Source of the DNA: Picocystis sp. L7
Lineage: Eukaryota; Chlorophyta; Picocystophyceae; Picocystales; Picocystaceae
Direction of reading: 5' to 3'
Assembly: GCA_020975725.1 (NCBI GenBank)
Contig: QXJR01000027.1
Coordinates: forward strand, 434,001-498,000
DNA: 64,000 nucleotides
Part shown: one piece after another, positions 55,261 to 64,000 of the stretch
How the letters are laid out: each line of letters begins with the position of its first letter
Numbering within the stretch: the first letter of the stretch is position 1
Translations under genes and position numbers: made by a program
The notes under the pieces: generated by a model
Seen by the model: the letters and a program-made list of their open reading frames with translations, nothing else
The model's database searches: none
Told to the model about the DNA's origin: nothing

Positions 55261-57050
55261 ATGTTGAGCCCTTCGAGCGACCAGGTGGTGGCGTCACTGG
55301 AGCTGGACGGTTCCAACGGGAAACGTAGAAGGAAGTCGAGCACGAGGACAGAAAGTACGGTCCTGGCCTCCGGAACCCGCAAGTGGACCGCTGGAGAGAA
55401 AAGCAAGGTGCTGGAGTACATCCAAAAGTTCGGCGGGACCGGTCCACAGAAGGACTACGCCAGCGTACGAGACGCGCTGGTGAGAGACTTTCCGAACGTC
55501 TTCGGTGCCGGATCAGTCAAGGAAATCACCAGGCAGCAGGTCAGGAACATCGCACTCGCAAACATCAAAGTAGAAGGCATGTTGACTCTGGACGAAGGAA
55601 GAAGTCTTGTCTGCGACCTCTGCCGCACGTTCTACGAACAGGGATGGTGCTCTGGCACTGGAGGGGGGGTCAGCATCAAAGTAGAGGATAGAATCATCAT
55701 GGCACCGAGTGGTGTCCAAAAGGAGCGAATGCTTCCAGAGGACATGTTCGTGTTGGACACCGACGGCATCATCGTAGAGGAAGGGGTGCATCGGTTGCCT
55801 GAAATGCCTCGTCCCAAGCTTAGTGAGTGCGCTCCCCTCTTCATGGAGGCCTACAAGCAACGCAATGCCGGAGCCGTTCTCCACAGCCATGCACTGGACG
55901 CTATGCTGGTCACGTTGGTGGACGAGTCGGCAACGACCTTCACGGTCACTCATTTGGAGATGATCAAGGGCATTCGTGGTCACGGATACCATGATGCTCT
56001 CACTGTGCCCATCATCGACAATACAGCGCGTGAGTGTGAGCTGACGGCTTCGTTAGCCCAAGCTATCCGTGACTACCCTGACACCTATGCAGTGCTTGTG
56101 AGGAGGCATGGGGTGTATATATGGGGTGACAGCTGGGCACATGCAAAGACGCAGGCCGAATGCTACCACTATCTTTTCAAGGCAGCTTTGGAGATGCGAC
56201 GGATGGGAATCGATCCTGCAGTGGCTTCAAGCAATGGTAATTGATGTACGCCGTGCTTCCTCCGCATCCCTTTCTTTTTGTGTGAGATGGTTTGCTAATG
56301 GTACATCGCCGTCTTCGCGTAGGGAGAACAAATGCTGTGATACTTGACATTGAAGGAACCATTGCACCGGTCTCGTTCGTTGCTGATGTGCTGTTCCCGT
56401 ATGCCATGAGGGAAGTCAGGCGGCATTTGTCCGATACTTGGCATTTGCCGGAAACCAAGGCTTGCGTGGCGGATCTGCAACGATATCTGGATGCAGATGG
56501 CTACATAGCTCCTTGCCCATCTTCAAGCGAGAAACAGATGCTCGATTCTGTTGCATCTGCATTGGTCGATATGATGGCAAAGGATAAGAAGTACACTCCC
56601 CTGAAAAGATTGCAGGGTGCCATTTGGCGTAGAGGGTATAGAATGGGGGAGCTCGTTGCTGAAGTGTATGAAGATTTCGTGTCATCCTTGCGCCGCTGGA
56701 CTTGCCAGGGCATCAAAGTGTACATCTACTCCAGCGGGAGTCGTGAAGCCCAAGGACTGCTGTTTGGCCATACACAGTATGGGGATTTACGCCGGTACAT
56801 CTCTGGCTATTTCGATACGACGGTTGGAGCGAAGAATGACTTGCACAGCTACGCAGAGATAGCGCTGTCCATCGGTGAGATGGACAAGGATAAACTTGTG
56901 TTTGCCACAGACGTTTTTGCTGAGGCGGACGCTGCCTCGCAAGCCGGTTTCAGGGCAGTGCTGGTGGTGCGGCCTGGAAACAAACCGTTGCCAGACGTTC
57001 ACGAGTTCCCATTGGTGTCCAGTATGTCAGAAGTAGATGCGTTGTTGTAA
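55261..57050 (+). CDS. DEP1: DEP1: methylthioribulose-1-P dehydratase and enolase-phosphatase fusion
   Basis: Exons 55261-56236 and 56323-57050 are joined across an 86-nt intron (GTAATT...GCGTAG) to give 567 residues. Residues about 100-325 are MtnB: WCSGTGGGVSIK, APSGVQKERM, the zinc ligands HSH in AVLHSHALDAM and H in VRRHGVYIWGDSW. Exon 2 is MtnC, an HAD phosphatase: VILDIEGTIAPVSF with the nucleophile Asp, YIYSSGSREAQ, and LVFATDVFAEADAA. The enzyme performs two successive steps of the methionine salvage pathway. Plants have the same fusion. The first 100 residues are extra: a KRRRK basic patch and a Myb/HTH-like segment (KWTAGEKSKVLEYIQKFGG). Confidence 0.93.
56237..56322 (+). other. DEP1 intron at the MtnB-MtnC junction
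   Basis: The 86-nt intron starts GTAATT and ends TTCGCGTAG. It falls exactly between the dehydratase and phosphatase domains, in phase 1. Without removal, the first exon reads TGA nine bases after the donor site, so only spliced message makes the fusion. Confidence 0.9.
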
Positions 57051-57599
57051 CTTGGCCGTGTTTTTCTACTCAACGCTGCAGTTGCCTGTCAACCATCATC
57101 TGCCGTGTCCCATCCATGGGCTACCAGCATCCGTTGTTTCCCTTTCGAACCCGTTTTCCCCGACACCGGCCTAGTTACCGTTGGGACGGGGGATCGACCC
57201 GGGCCTCCCCCAACGGTCGTCTTGTCCTGGGCTCGCAGGAAGCCCTGGTGTCTCCATTCGTCCTCTGCGGGTCTTGATGGAAGCTTCCATCCGATTCAAA
57301 CCCAGGTGTGACAGTTCGAGGGATCCCCTGGACCCCGCTCCTCAAACACACGCGTCGCATTCGAGGACCCATCCAGAGCTCTCTCCCAGCAATAGCCTTC
57401 GATCGATCATCGACCGTGGAGGAAGTTCGCGCTCCCTCGTAGGGTCTCGGAACGCCATCCCCCGCAGAGGCCACCCTTGGTGCTCCCTCTCCATCCCGCG
57501 ATTCCTCCACGGGTACCGTACGTGTTCCCCCTCCTGGTGCGAGGTGGGCTGGTTTCACAACGCCATCTCCGAACGCGCTTCGCCGACGCGTTCGCGACG
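57051..57599. promoter_or_regulatory. CAP-H upstream region
   Basis: 549 bases containing the DEP1 3' UTR and the CAP-H promoter. CCTCTGCGG occurs at about 57262 and CCGCAGAGG at about 57464, and TTTCGAACCCG lies near 57145. An ATCGATCATCGACC stretch is near 57402. No gene is seen. Confidence 0.4.
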
Positions 57600-59741
57600 A
57601 TGGAGGAAGCTTCGTCGCCTTTGACGCCCCTCAACGGTCGCAACAGGAGGCGAAGTTTCGTCAAAACGCCCTTGCGCTCGCCTGCACGCCATGCCAAGGT
57701 GCGGAGAGGGCACCGACGGAAGCGGAACCCGGTTCGAGCGGCGAAAGGAAGCTGACGAGGAAATGAAACGCGCTTGAATTCCATGGCCCTGCAGGCCGTG
57801 TTGAGTCCAAACAACGACGAAGAGGAGAAGATGGACGGGAGAAAGAGACTGGCGACCAAAGCCAGGAGGAGGTCAGCTCTAGGACCGGCGGACGCCCAGG
57901 TGGCGCAGATCAACGGCAGGGTGCTGGACTCGTCGCAGATCAAGGAGCTCTACTCGAACTGCATCAAGCTCGCCTCGGAGAACAAAATCAACCAGAAAAA
58001 CACCTGGTCCCTGCAGCTCATCGATCACATCAACGACCTCGTCAAGCCAAGCAAAGAGGACGGGGACCAAACGAACTTCCAGAAGGCATCATGCACACTG
58101 GATGCGGGCGTGAAGATCTATTCCTATCGTGTTGATTCGGTGCACAACGAAACCTTCAAGGTGCTTGGAGGTCTCAACCGAACCTCACAGAACGACGAAA
58201 GGGAAGGGCATGGACAGGATACCTCCGACGGTGCAGCACAAGATACTTCGAAGAAGAAGAGGGGCACTGCCTCGGCTCAATCCACACTTGAATCAAGCTT
58301 TGAAGCGTTGAATGTGAAGAAGTTTGATGTAACGTTCTCCGTGGATCCACTCTTCCACAAGACGTCGGCCCAGTTTGATGAAGGAGGTGCGAGAGGACTG
58401 CTGCTGCACAACCTTCACGTGCACAAAGGATGCCAGCTAGTATTTGATTCGAGCGAAGTGCCAGACTTTGAGAACGACGAAGTCAATAAACAAAAACATG
58501 TCACCATCGATATGAGCTCCATGGGGGTCTCACTGTCAGAAATACATGGCAATGCTTCGGACGGTCAAATTGCCCCACTGACAGATTCACTGCGCGTGAT
58601 GCTTGGACATTCCACCAGAGCTCAGGAGGAGGACCATGCAGCCTCTATCATGCTGGGGGTTGATGCATCTCGAATTCCTTCCACCAGTATGAATGGAGAG
58701 TCTGAAACGAATGGGTTCGGAAACTCCGGTTTTGATGATGACGACGATGATGATTTCGGAGATGCTTTTGGCGGGTACAACGACTTCGAGGACGAAGGAT
58801 CTGCTGAGAAGGAAAGGAAATGGGCAGGATCTGACCGTAAAGGTCAATCTGAGGGAGTAGAAGTTGCCCTTGGGGATCATGCTCTTGGTTGGTTAAAAGC
58901 TGCGGGGGGTGGTGTTGGTCAGCTCACCTCCAGCAGTGCGTGGGCAGGAGCATCACACTGGCGCTACCGGCTACCCAAACACACAACTGCAGGAGGCCAA
59001 GAAGAAGCAACAACTAGCAACTCATCAAAGCCAAGGCCAAAGACAGGTCCACTCATTGACTTCGAGAATTTACCGGATGTTCCGAAAGGTGCATTCGATT
59101 TGGCTCGTAAGACCAAGCAGGGGTACAAGGACATTGATCTGGTCACCCCTTCTACGCAAGCCGCCACGTTATTGCCTCGTGACCTACATTACCAGGCCAT
59201 TTCCTTGGCCAGACTTTTCCTGAAACCCTTCACATCTGTCTGCACTGCACCTAGGGAAGAGAAAGCAGACGATGACCATGGCTTTGGATTTGGCGGTTCC
59301 ACAGACGACGAAGACGATTCTGCAGACTTTGGCGGCGTTGATTGGGGTCAGCAATGGGAGCAAAATGCTGCCCCAGAGGAGGAAGAGGAGAGTCACGATG
59401 CAGGTCTCTTGGAAGCTCCTCGTCGGGTTGGAAAGATAGAAGTTTCATACGCCAGGCAAGCCAAGCAGGTCGACGTGCGAATCCTGAAAAAGGTGGTGTG
59501 GGGTCTGCTTCAAGAACAAGCTCAGGAGGGTCCTGTGGATGAAGACGGGCGATCCACATGCTCGTTCGAGAAGGTCCTGGCTTCTCTTCCTCCGGACTGC
59601 CCGGCAGGTGCTCCAGAAGACATTTCTGTCCACTTGTGTTTCATCTGCCTCCTCCACCTATGCAACGAGCACAACTTGGCGTTGTCTGGACGCGGGGACA
59701 TGGCCGGTGTGCAGGTGCTTCACGTGCCTGTGTTGAATTGA
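57600..59741 (+). CDS. CAP-H: Condensin I kleisin subunit CAP-H (Barren/NCAPH), spliced
   Basis: Exons 57600-57698 and 57795-59741 are joined across a 96-nt intron (GTGCGG...CTGCAG), giving 681 residues. Exon 1 supplies a Ser/Pro/Arg N-terminal tail (SSPLTPLNGRNRRRS, TPLRSP), which in condensin is a Cdk target. Exon 2 begins AVLSPNNDEEEK. Barren landmarks follow: IKLASENKINQKNTWSLQLI, the LDAGVKIYSYRVDSVHNET block, FDVTFSVDPLFHKTSAQFDEGGA, LLLHNLHVHKGCQLVFDSS, acidic FGDAFGG/DFGGVDWG stretches and the C-terminal winged-helix region. It closes the SMC2-SMC4 ring for mitotic chromosome compaction. Without the intron the frame would start at a less conserved Met. Confidence 0.9.
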
Positions 59742-59865
59742 AAACGACCCCTTGTGTGGCTACTGCCCTCTGTATTCGTTCCTTCCCATCCGACCCCAGT
59801 CTGGACACACCCAGGTGGATGACTCAGGGAGAGGAGCTCTTCGCATCCAATGTGTCCATTCGACG

Positions 59866-60810
59866 ATGTCGACGGTCGACGCACGGAGCGCGTTTCGCGA
59901 AGCGGAAAAGCGGTACGCCCTGCGGAAGGCACGCGTGCGTCGGCACTGGGAGGTGGTGGACGTGGACCTCTCCGACGTCGTGGACGCACGCGAGCTCTCG
60001 TGCGACGCCTTCGGAGCCGCTTCGATCCAAGGACGTCCTGGACTGCTGCTCCTGCCGCGCGCGCTTTCGCCTGTCGAGCAAGCGTCTCTGGCACGCATGG
60101 CGCTCGAGCACGTGCCGGAAGAGTCGAGACGCACGAATCTGGGCCCGAAGCACGGATGTGTGAGCGGCATTTGGGAAGCATCACGTAGAGGCGATCGACA
60201 CGTCCGGACCGTCGGCGCCAGGCGCTGGACGCCTTGCATCGTCGAAGATGGCGAAACCATGGACGACGGCATGCCCACGGCGTCCGAATTGTTGCAGAAG
60301 CTGCGCTGGACGTCGCTAGGAGCGGCGTACGACTGGTCCACGCGCACCTACGACGCCGACGCCGATGCGCTGCCGGCCGAGCTCGTGCGTTTGTCCTCGT
60401 CGCTGGTGCGCAAAACCCACCTCGACGGACCGGAATTCCGTGCCGAAGCAGCTCTGATCAACTTCTACCGTCCAGGAGACGTGCTGTGCGGACACGTGGA
60501 CGACGCCGAGGTCGATCTGGAACAGCCACTGGTGAGCATCAGCTTAGGTTGCACCGCTGTGTTTCTCATGGGTGGACTCACACGTGATGAAGCACCAACA
60601 CCCATCCTTCTTCGCAGCGGAGACGTGGTGGTCCTCGCGGGAAAGGCACGCAGGTGCTATCACGGGTTGCCGCGCGTGTTTGGGAAGGAAGTCCGTGATC
60701 CGAAGCTGTTGCCAGCGCTGCAAACGAAGGATGTGGGAGAGGAGTTCCACGAGTTTGTGGAATACCTGCAGGAATGCAGGATCAACATCAGCGTTCGCAA
60801 GGTACGGTGA
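59866..60810 (+). CDS. ALKBH1: ALKBH1-type Fe(II)/2-oxoglutarate dioxygenase
   Basis: A 314-residue AlkB-family demethylase. The substrate-side YDWSTRTY motif is present. The core reads LINFYRPGDVLCGHVDDAEVD with the HxD pair (about 210/212), then PLVSISLGCTAVFLMGGLTRDEAPTPILLRSGDVVVLAG, the distal His in CYHGLPRV (about 266) and the 2-oxoglutarate Arg in RINISVRKV at the end. The GGLTRDEAP loop is distinctive for ALKBH1. Known substrates include tRNA m1A and m5C and, disputedly, DNA 6mA. The ATG at 59866 is preferred; upstream sequence is leader. It ends 148 bases before the convergent PAQR gene. Confidence 0.92.
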   Translation: MSTVDARSAFREAEKRYALRKARVRRHWEVVDVDLSDVVDARELSCDAFGAASIQGRPGLLLLPRALSPVEQASLARMALEHVPEESRRTNLGPKHGCVSGIWEASRRGDRHVRTVGARRWTPCIVEDGETMDDGMPTASELLQKLRWTSLGAAYDWSTRTYDADADALPAELVRLSSSLVRKTHLDGPEFRAEAALINFYRPGDVLCGHVDDAEVDLEQPLVSISLGCTAVFLMGGLTRDEAPTPILLRSGDVVVLAGKARRCYHGLPRVFGKEVRDPKLLPALQTKDVGEEFHEFVEYLQECRINISVRKVR

Positions 60811-60957
60811 TGACCGCGCTCACATCGGGCAGAACCGCATGGGCAGGAACACATGCACGATGCCAAGATAGAACCCCGCGCCTGACGTCGAACCTGGTGG
60901 TGGACGCCCCCGTCTGACCGCCACGCCACAAGAAATACGAAAACTCGGACGATCTGC

Positions 60958-62154
60958 CTAATTTATTCCACAGCCCGGGTGCGCATCCCTCCATTGCAGA
61001 AGCACAAGAGATGCATGGTAGTGTACATACGCGGCAATCACAACAGCGACATGAAAAATTTGGTGGCTATGTCCAGCGATGTCAAACCATCCAGGCTTCC
61101 AGCGCTCTGGGATGCGAAGCGTGTATATTGCTGCCCCGCCCAAGTAAATGGCACCCATAAGCACTTCTAACAAGATAGTCGTCCTCATGCTTGGCACATC
61201 TAAATGCATGCTGATGGCATGAACGCACGGCACCACCCCCCACAGACCCAGCACCGCAAAGGACAAGGCACGGACAGGCCTCCACTCGACTGCCTGAAAG
61301 CAACTCAGCAGAGAAAAACAGAGTGTAGCGATCCCAAACATGGTGGTTGAGGTCAAATAAACCACCTGTTCCATGCCATTGCACAAGAACCCATAATACA
61401 CAGGTGGGAAGAAAGAAGTGGTAATCATCACAGCGATACCTGCATAGTCGAACCGCCAGATGATGGCGTTCAGCACGCCTGAGACACAGGTGAACACATG
61501 GCACACGGCCGAGCACAGCAAGCAGACCATGGCCCCGGTGAGGAACACGTAAAAGGGCCAGTGAACTGTATTGTTGTGTGATTCCCACTCGTACGCGGCC
61601 ATGGAGACTGTCAGCGAGAGAAAGAGCATGAAACCAACCAGGTGTGTCCATATGTTCAACGTCTCGTTATGGATGCGGAAGACCGACAGGATGCAATCCC
61701 ACAGCGTGTAATCAGCGCGGTATCCCCTCGTGATGTACTCGTTGTCTCTCAAGTAGCTCGGCACGTCCTTGAAGTGCACGAGTTCCCACCTCTGTTCGCA
61801 CGTGCGTCGTGGAACGCGTCAGCCTCCCCTTTTTCGGTTACGAGCGTTCGTTCGGCTCGGTCGTTGGAGTCGCCATCGAGGTCCGCGTCCTGTTTCACCC
61901 ACCTGTCTTTTGGAGACCACGTGCCTCCTCCTGATGACGCTCCCGTCGTGCGCAATCGTGGTCATGGCCGCCTCTCTGGCCTCGTACGAGCTCCTTCTTC
62001 GCGTGATGCCTGGCTCCGAGCCCTTCCTGCGGTGCTCTACGACCACTTCCGCTTGGAACTCGACCTGCCTTTCCGCCATCTGGATCCCACGGTTCTCTTT
62101 GTCCTCCCAGGACGTTCCTGAGGCGTCCATTTCGGCGCTGGAAGGCGTCTCCAT
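60958..62154 (-). CDS. PAQR/heptahelical receptor-like protein, spliced
   Basis: Exons 62154-61903 and 61791-60958 are joined across a 111-nt intron (GTGGGT...GAACAG) to give 361 residues. The joined sequence reads KRQRWELVHFKDVPSYLRDNEYI, then GYRADYTLWDCILSVFRIHNETLNIWTHLVGF, the PAQR signature. Seven hydrophobic segments follow, with the zinc-site His residues in SAVCHVF and in the final AGHSHQIFHV and the Asp of WRFDYAGI. Plant homologues are the HHP proteins. Animal homologues are adiponectin receptors/ceramidases. The N-terminal 84 residues are soluble. Alternative start at 62220. Exon 2 alone has no ATG, which supports the intron model. Confidence 0.9.
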
Positions 62155-62590
62155 GGCGTCTTTCGATGGAACAGAAAGAGGTGGGAGGCGTGTGGACGCG
62201 TCTCTCAACTGAACGCCCATTCGACGTGTGGTGCACCTGCCTCCAGCCCGAACCCCCCACGCGCGAGTCCCCGTTTCTTCGAGCCAAAACGATCGCCGAT
62301 CGAGGAAACGGGGAGGGACGCGAGTCCTCGAAGGGACACGAACGAGGTTCCCGAAGAGACGGGACGGGCTCGGACAAGAGGGGCGAGATTCGAGGATCGA
62401 ACGCAGAGGAAGATTCCCCTGGGGGGGGCTGACCTGGAAAGACACCGAACCGTCCCCGCTGCAGCCCCCCTCCCTCCCTCGACGATCCCGAGGTTCAGGG
62501 ACAGCGGTCTTTTGCGGTCTTTCTACGGTCCACAGACGGTCCCGATGCGACCGGTCCATCACACCGAACCCCTTCGGTGTCGCGAGCGAG
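62155..62590. promoter_or_regulatory. Divergent promoter, PAQR / TRXL3-3
   Basis: 436 bases between divergent starts. The PAQR frame is open through much of it, with a possible alternative start at 62220. GATTCGAGGATCGAACGCAG near 62390 again shows TTCGA/GATCGAAC words next to a GCAGAGGAA. No separate gene. Confidence 0.4.
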
Positions 62591-63122
62591 ATGGACCTCC
62601 GCACCATCGTGCGCTCGGAGTTCTCCAAGCCCAAAGAGAGGTTCCGAAAGATGGAGGCAGAAGAGACCCAAGCGTGGAAGGAACCGAAACCCAAACGGTT
62701 GCAACCCACCGAAACGAGGCCGAACCTCAAGTCAGCACACAACGACGAAGAGCTGCGTGCAGTCCTTCAAGGAGCGGATGGACGACCGACCGTGGTGGAT
62801 TTCGGAGCGTCCTGGTGCGAGCACTGCAAGGGAATGCTTCCGTGGTTCGCAGAATCCAGTGGAAAGGTGGGCGTCAGATCAAGCCTCGCTCGAACCCGGT
62901 GGAGAGGACCACGAACAACCACTGACGGGTCGCTCGCCGTCGGGAACGCAGTTTCCAAACATGACGTTCGTCATGGCAGACGTGGATCGCATGCCTGAGA
63001 TGGCGCACGACATACGGTACACGCCCACCTTCTCCTTCTACGTCAACGGCAAAAAGGTGGACGAGATTTTCGGGTCCAACCGGAGGCAAATCGGGGATCG
63101 CATGTGGCTACATGCAGACTAA
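62591..63122 (+). CDS. Thioredoxin-like 3-3, spliced
   Basis: Exons 62591-62866 and 62952-63122 are joined across an 85-nt intron (GTGGGC...ACGCAG) to give 148 residues. The thioredoxin fold has VVDFGASWCEHCKGMLPWF as active site (WCEHC in place of WCGPC), then FVMADVDRMPEMAHDIRYTPTFSFYVNGKKVDEIFG and the family ending DRMWLHAD. The cis-Pro (YTPTF) is present. The RYTPTFxFY and RxWLH tail match plant thioredoxin-like 3-3. It is probably cytosolic or nuclear, since there is no transit peptide. The splice restores the continuous fold between the active-site helix and the beta-3 strand. Confidence 0.88.
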
Positions 63123-63237
63123 CTGTTGCCGGGAGGGGCGAAGATGCTCCACACCCTATTTGTTCGCACACTTCATCGCATTATTACTTTGCGGTGCCTG
63201 CCAAAGATCGCTGGCCGGGAGAATACAGAGGCACCTT

Positions 63238-63918
63238 CTAGAACCCCTGCTCTTCCTCGAACCAACCGTCGAAAATGCTTGGCACAGGCGCTGGAACAGG
63301 AGTTGCCTGCTGCTCTTGTTCTTCCTGGACTGGTGCGATTCTTGCTCGCTTCGTTCTTTCGGGTGGTGCGGTTTGCTGGATGGGTGATGAGGTTGGTTCT
63401 GGCGTTTTTTCCAAGGCGGGTGCGTTGTCCTTCTGTGGATTCCACTTGTGCAGTTGCCGCCTCCAGCTCTTCAGCAGGCCATCGAAGCACCTCTTGCTGC
63501 ATTTTTTATTGATGTCCGGTGTCACCGGATCGATGGGATACCCTTTCCTGTGCACCTTTCGTTTGTGTTTGGGGACTGCTTGGATGTAGCACTGGTACGC
63601 TGGCGTATTTTTCCCAATCTCGATCTGTTTCTTCCGATAGGCGAGCTTCGTTGGATCTGCTTCCACTTCTTCTTCTTTGTTCGCTTGCGGGACCACGTCA
63701 CCAAGATCGAAGTCGGCCGAGCAATCCTTCACTCGCGCCCTCCGACCTCCCCACAGCAGCTTGGTCGCCCTTTCTCTCGTAGCTTCGACTTCATCCGCCT
63801 CCCGTTTCCGCTTCTTGCCAACGCCTTCCCCCTTCCACGCCGCCTGTCTGCGTCCAGGATCCCTTCTGTCCTGGACGTCGCCCTTCCATCGTCCACGTGG
63901 CGCCGCGACAGCGTCCAT
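63238..63918 (-). CDS. SLBP: Histone mRNA stem-loop binding protein (SLBP)
   Basis: A 226-residue protein with the SLBP RNA-binding domain at about 87-155. It reads DPTKLAYRKKQIEIGKNTPAYQCYIQAVPKHKRK, then the TP-containing turn (PVTPDINKK) and FDGLLKSWRRQLHKWN. The Tyr/Lys/His contacts of the domain and the phosphorylatable Thr before Pro are kept. SLBP binds the 3' stem-loop of replication-dependent histone mRNAs for processing and translation. The flanks are basic (N-terminal KKRKR, a nuclear signal) and Pro/Gln-rich. Its presence predicts that this alga makes non-polyadenylated, stem-loop histone mRNAs. The upstream sequence ends the window with GGGTTCGATCGGAAC. Confidence 0.93.
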   Translation of the reverse strand: MDAVAAPRGRWKGDVQDRRDPGRRQAAWKGEGVGKKRKREADEVEATRERATKLLWGGRRARVKDCSADFDLGDVVPQANKEEEVEADPTKLAYRKKQIEIGKNTPAYQCYIQAVPKHKRKVHRKGYPIDPVTPDINKKCSKRCFDGLLKSWRRQLHKWNPQKDNAPALEKTPEPTSSPIQQTAPPERTKRARIAPVQEEQEQQATPVPAPVPSIFDGWFEEEQGF

Positions 63919-63971
63919 CCGCCGCGCCTTGGGCTTCGTCCACCTTCCCCTTCTGGCCTTTTCCCTTCTGT

Positions 63972-64000
63972 CCCGAACCCAGCCCGGGTTCGATCGGAAC
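63972..64000. promoter_or_regulatory. GGGTTCGATCGGAAC element upstream of SLBP
   Basis: CCCGGGTTCGATCGGAAC lies 60-80 bases upstream of the SLBP start. The same GGGTTCGATCGGAA word occurs upstream of ALADIN (about 16996) and a close variant occurs upstream of PMS1/PMS2 (about 11966). Confidence 0.4.

Noticed and set aside
1-64000. CRISPR arrays, bacterial operons, prophage
   Set aside because: No regularly spaced repeats, ribosome-binding-site-led operons or phage modules are seen. The content is eukaryotic nuclear.

Overview
The window is nuclear DNA from a compact eukaryotic genome, most likely a unicellular alga of the green lineage. Several proteins are plastid or plant types: a PHR2-type photolyase-like protein, thioredoxin-like 3-3, a plastid-type ABC1 kinase, a DUF212 plastid protein, ubiquitin-domain PI4K-gamma, beta-amylase, and the plant-style MtnB-MtnC fusion DEP1. 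Eukaryotic nuclear machinery is also present: MMS19, condensin CAP-H, ALADIN, PMS1/PMS2, SLBP, KTI12, Pol II/III subunits and 5S rRNA. Most genes are uninterrupted. Where introns occur they are short, about 52-203 nt, and several have relaxed donors (GTGCGT, GTGGGT, GTCCGT). AATAAA-like poly(A) signals lie just after many stops. The rank within the algae cannot be fixed from this window.

Layout. 1-3.7 kb: a tandem pair of plastid-type patatin-like acyl hydrolases and a DEDDh exonuclease. 3.7-6.7 kb: a gene-free, visibly AT-richer island ending in a decayed TnpB/Fanzor-like nuclease fragment. 7-18.4 kb: PH-DGAT1, PMS1/PMS2, a whole-looking Ty1/copia element (12012-16893) inserted between PMS1/PMS2 and ALADIN, then ALADIN. 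18.6-24 kb: a Dabb protein, an FAD amine oxidase, then a minus-strand run of RPC9, 5S rRNA and RPB12/RPABC4. 24.5-32 kb: DUF212 protein, a conserved plastid membrane protein, KTI12, an archaeal-type 3-dehydroquinate synthase homologue, NECAP and glycerol kinase. 32-43 kb: PI4K-gamma, a GC-rich low-complexity stretch, two poorly known genes (one Gemin8-like), a TPR-CS protein, PHR2 and an unknown gene. 43-54 kb: MMS19 (its start codon overlaps that of the unknown gene), ABC1K, an F-box protein, beta-amylase, a TBC RabGAP and a small coiled-coil protein. 54-64 kb: a possible proteasome-assembly chaperone, DEP1, CAP-H, ALKBH1, a PAQR receptor, TRXL3-3 and SLBP.

The genes are mostly housekeeping and form no single pathway. 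Lipid and carbon genes recur (patatins, DGAT1, glycerol kinase, beta-amylase), as do genome-maintenance genes (PMS1/PMS2, MMS19, CAP-H, ALKBH1, SLBP). Intergenic regions, especially divergent promoters, share short motifs: TATCGATA-centred palindromes, CCGCAGAGG, and GGTTCGA-type palindromes. They are probably promoter elements.

The most notable points are the Fanzor-like relic in its AT-rich island, the RPC9-5S-RPB12 cluster, the DNA-binding-like N-terminal extension on DEP1 with an intron exactly at its domain junction, the overlapping start codons at MMS19, the PH-DGAT1 fusion, and the very young copia insertion in a shared promoter. All function calls come from motif recognition by eye; no database search was run.
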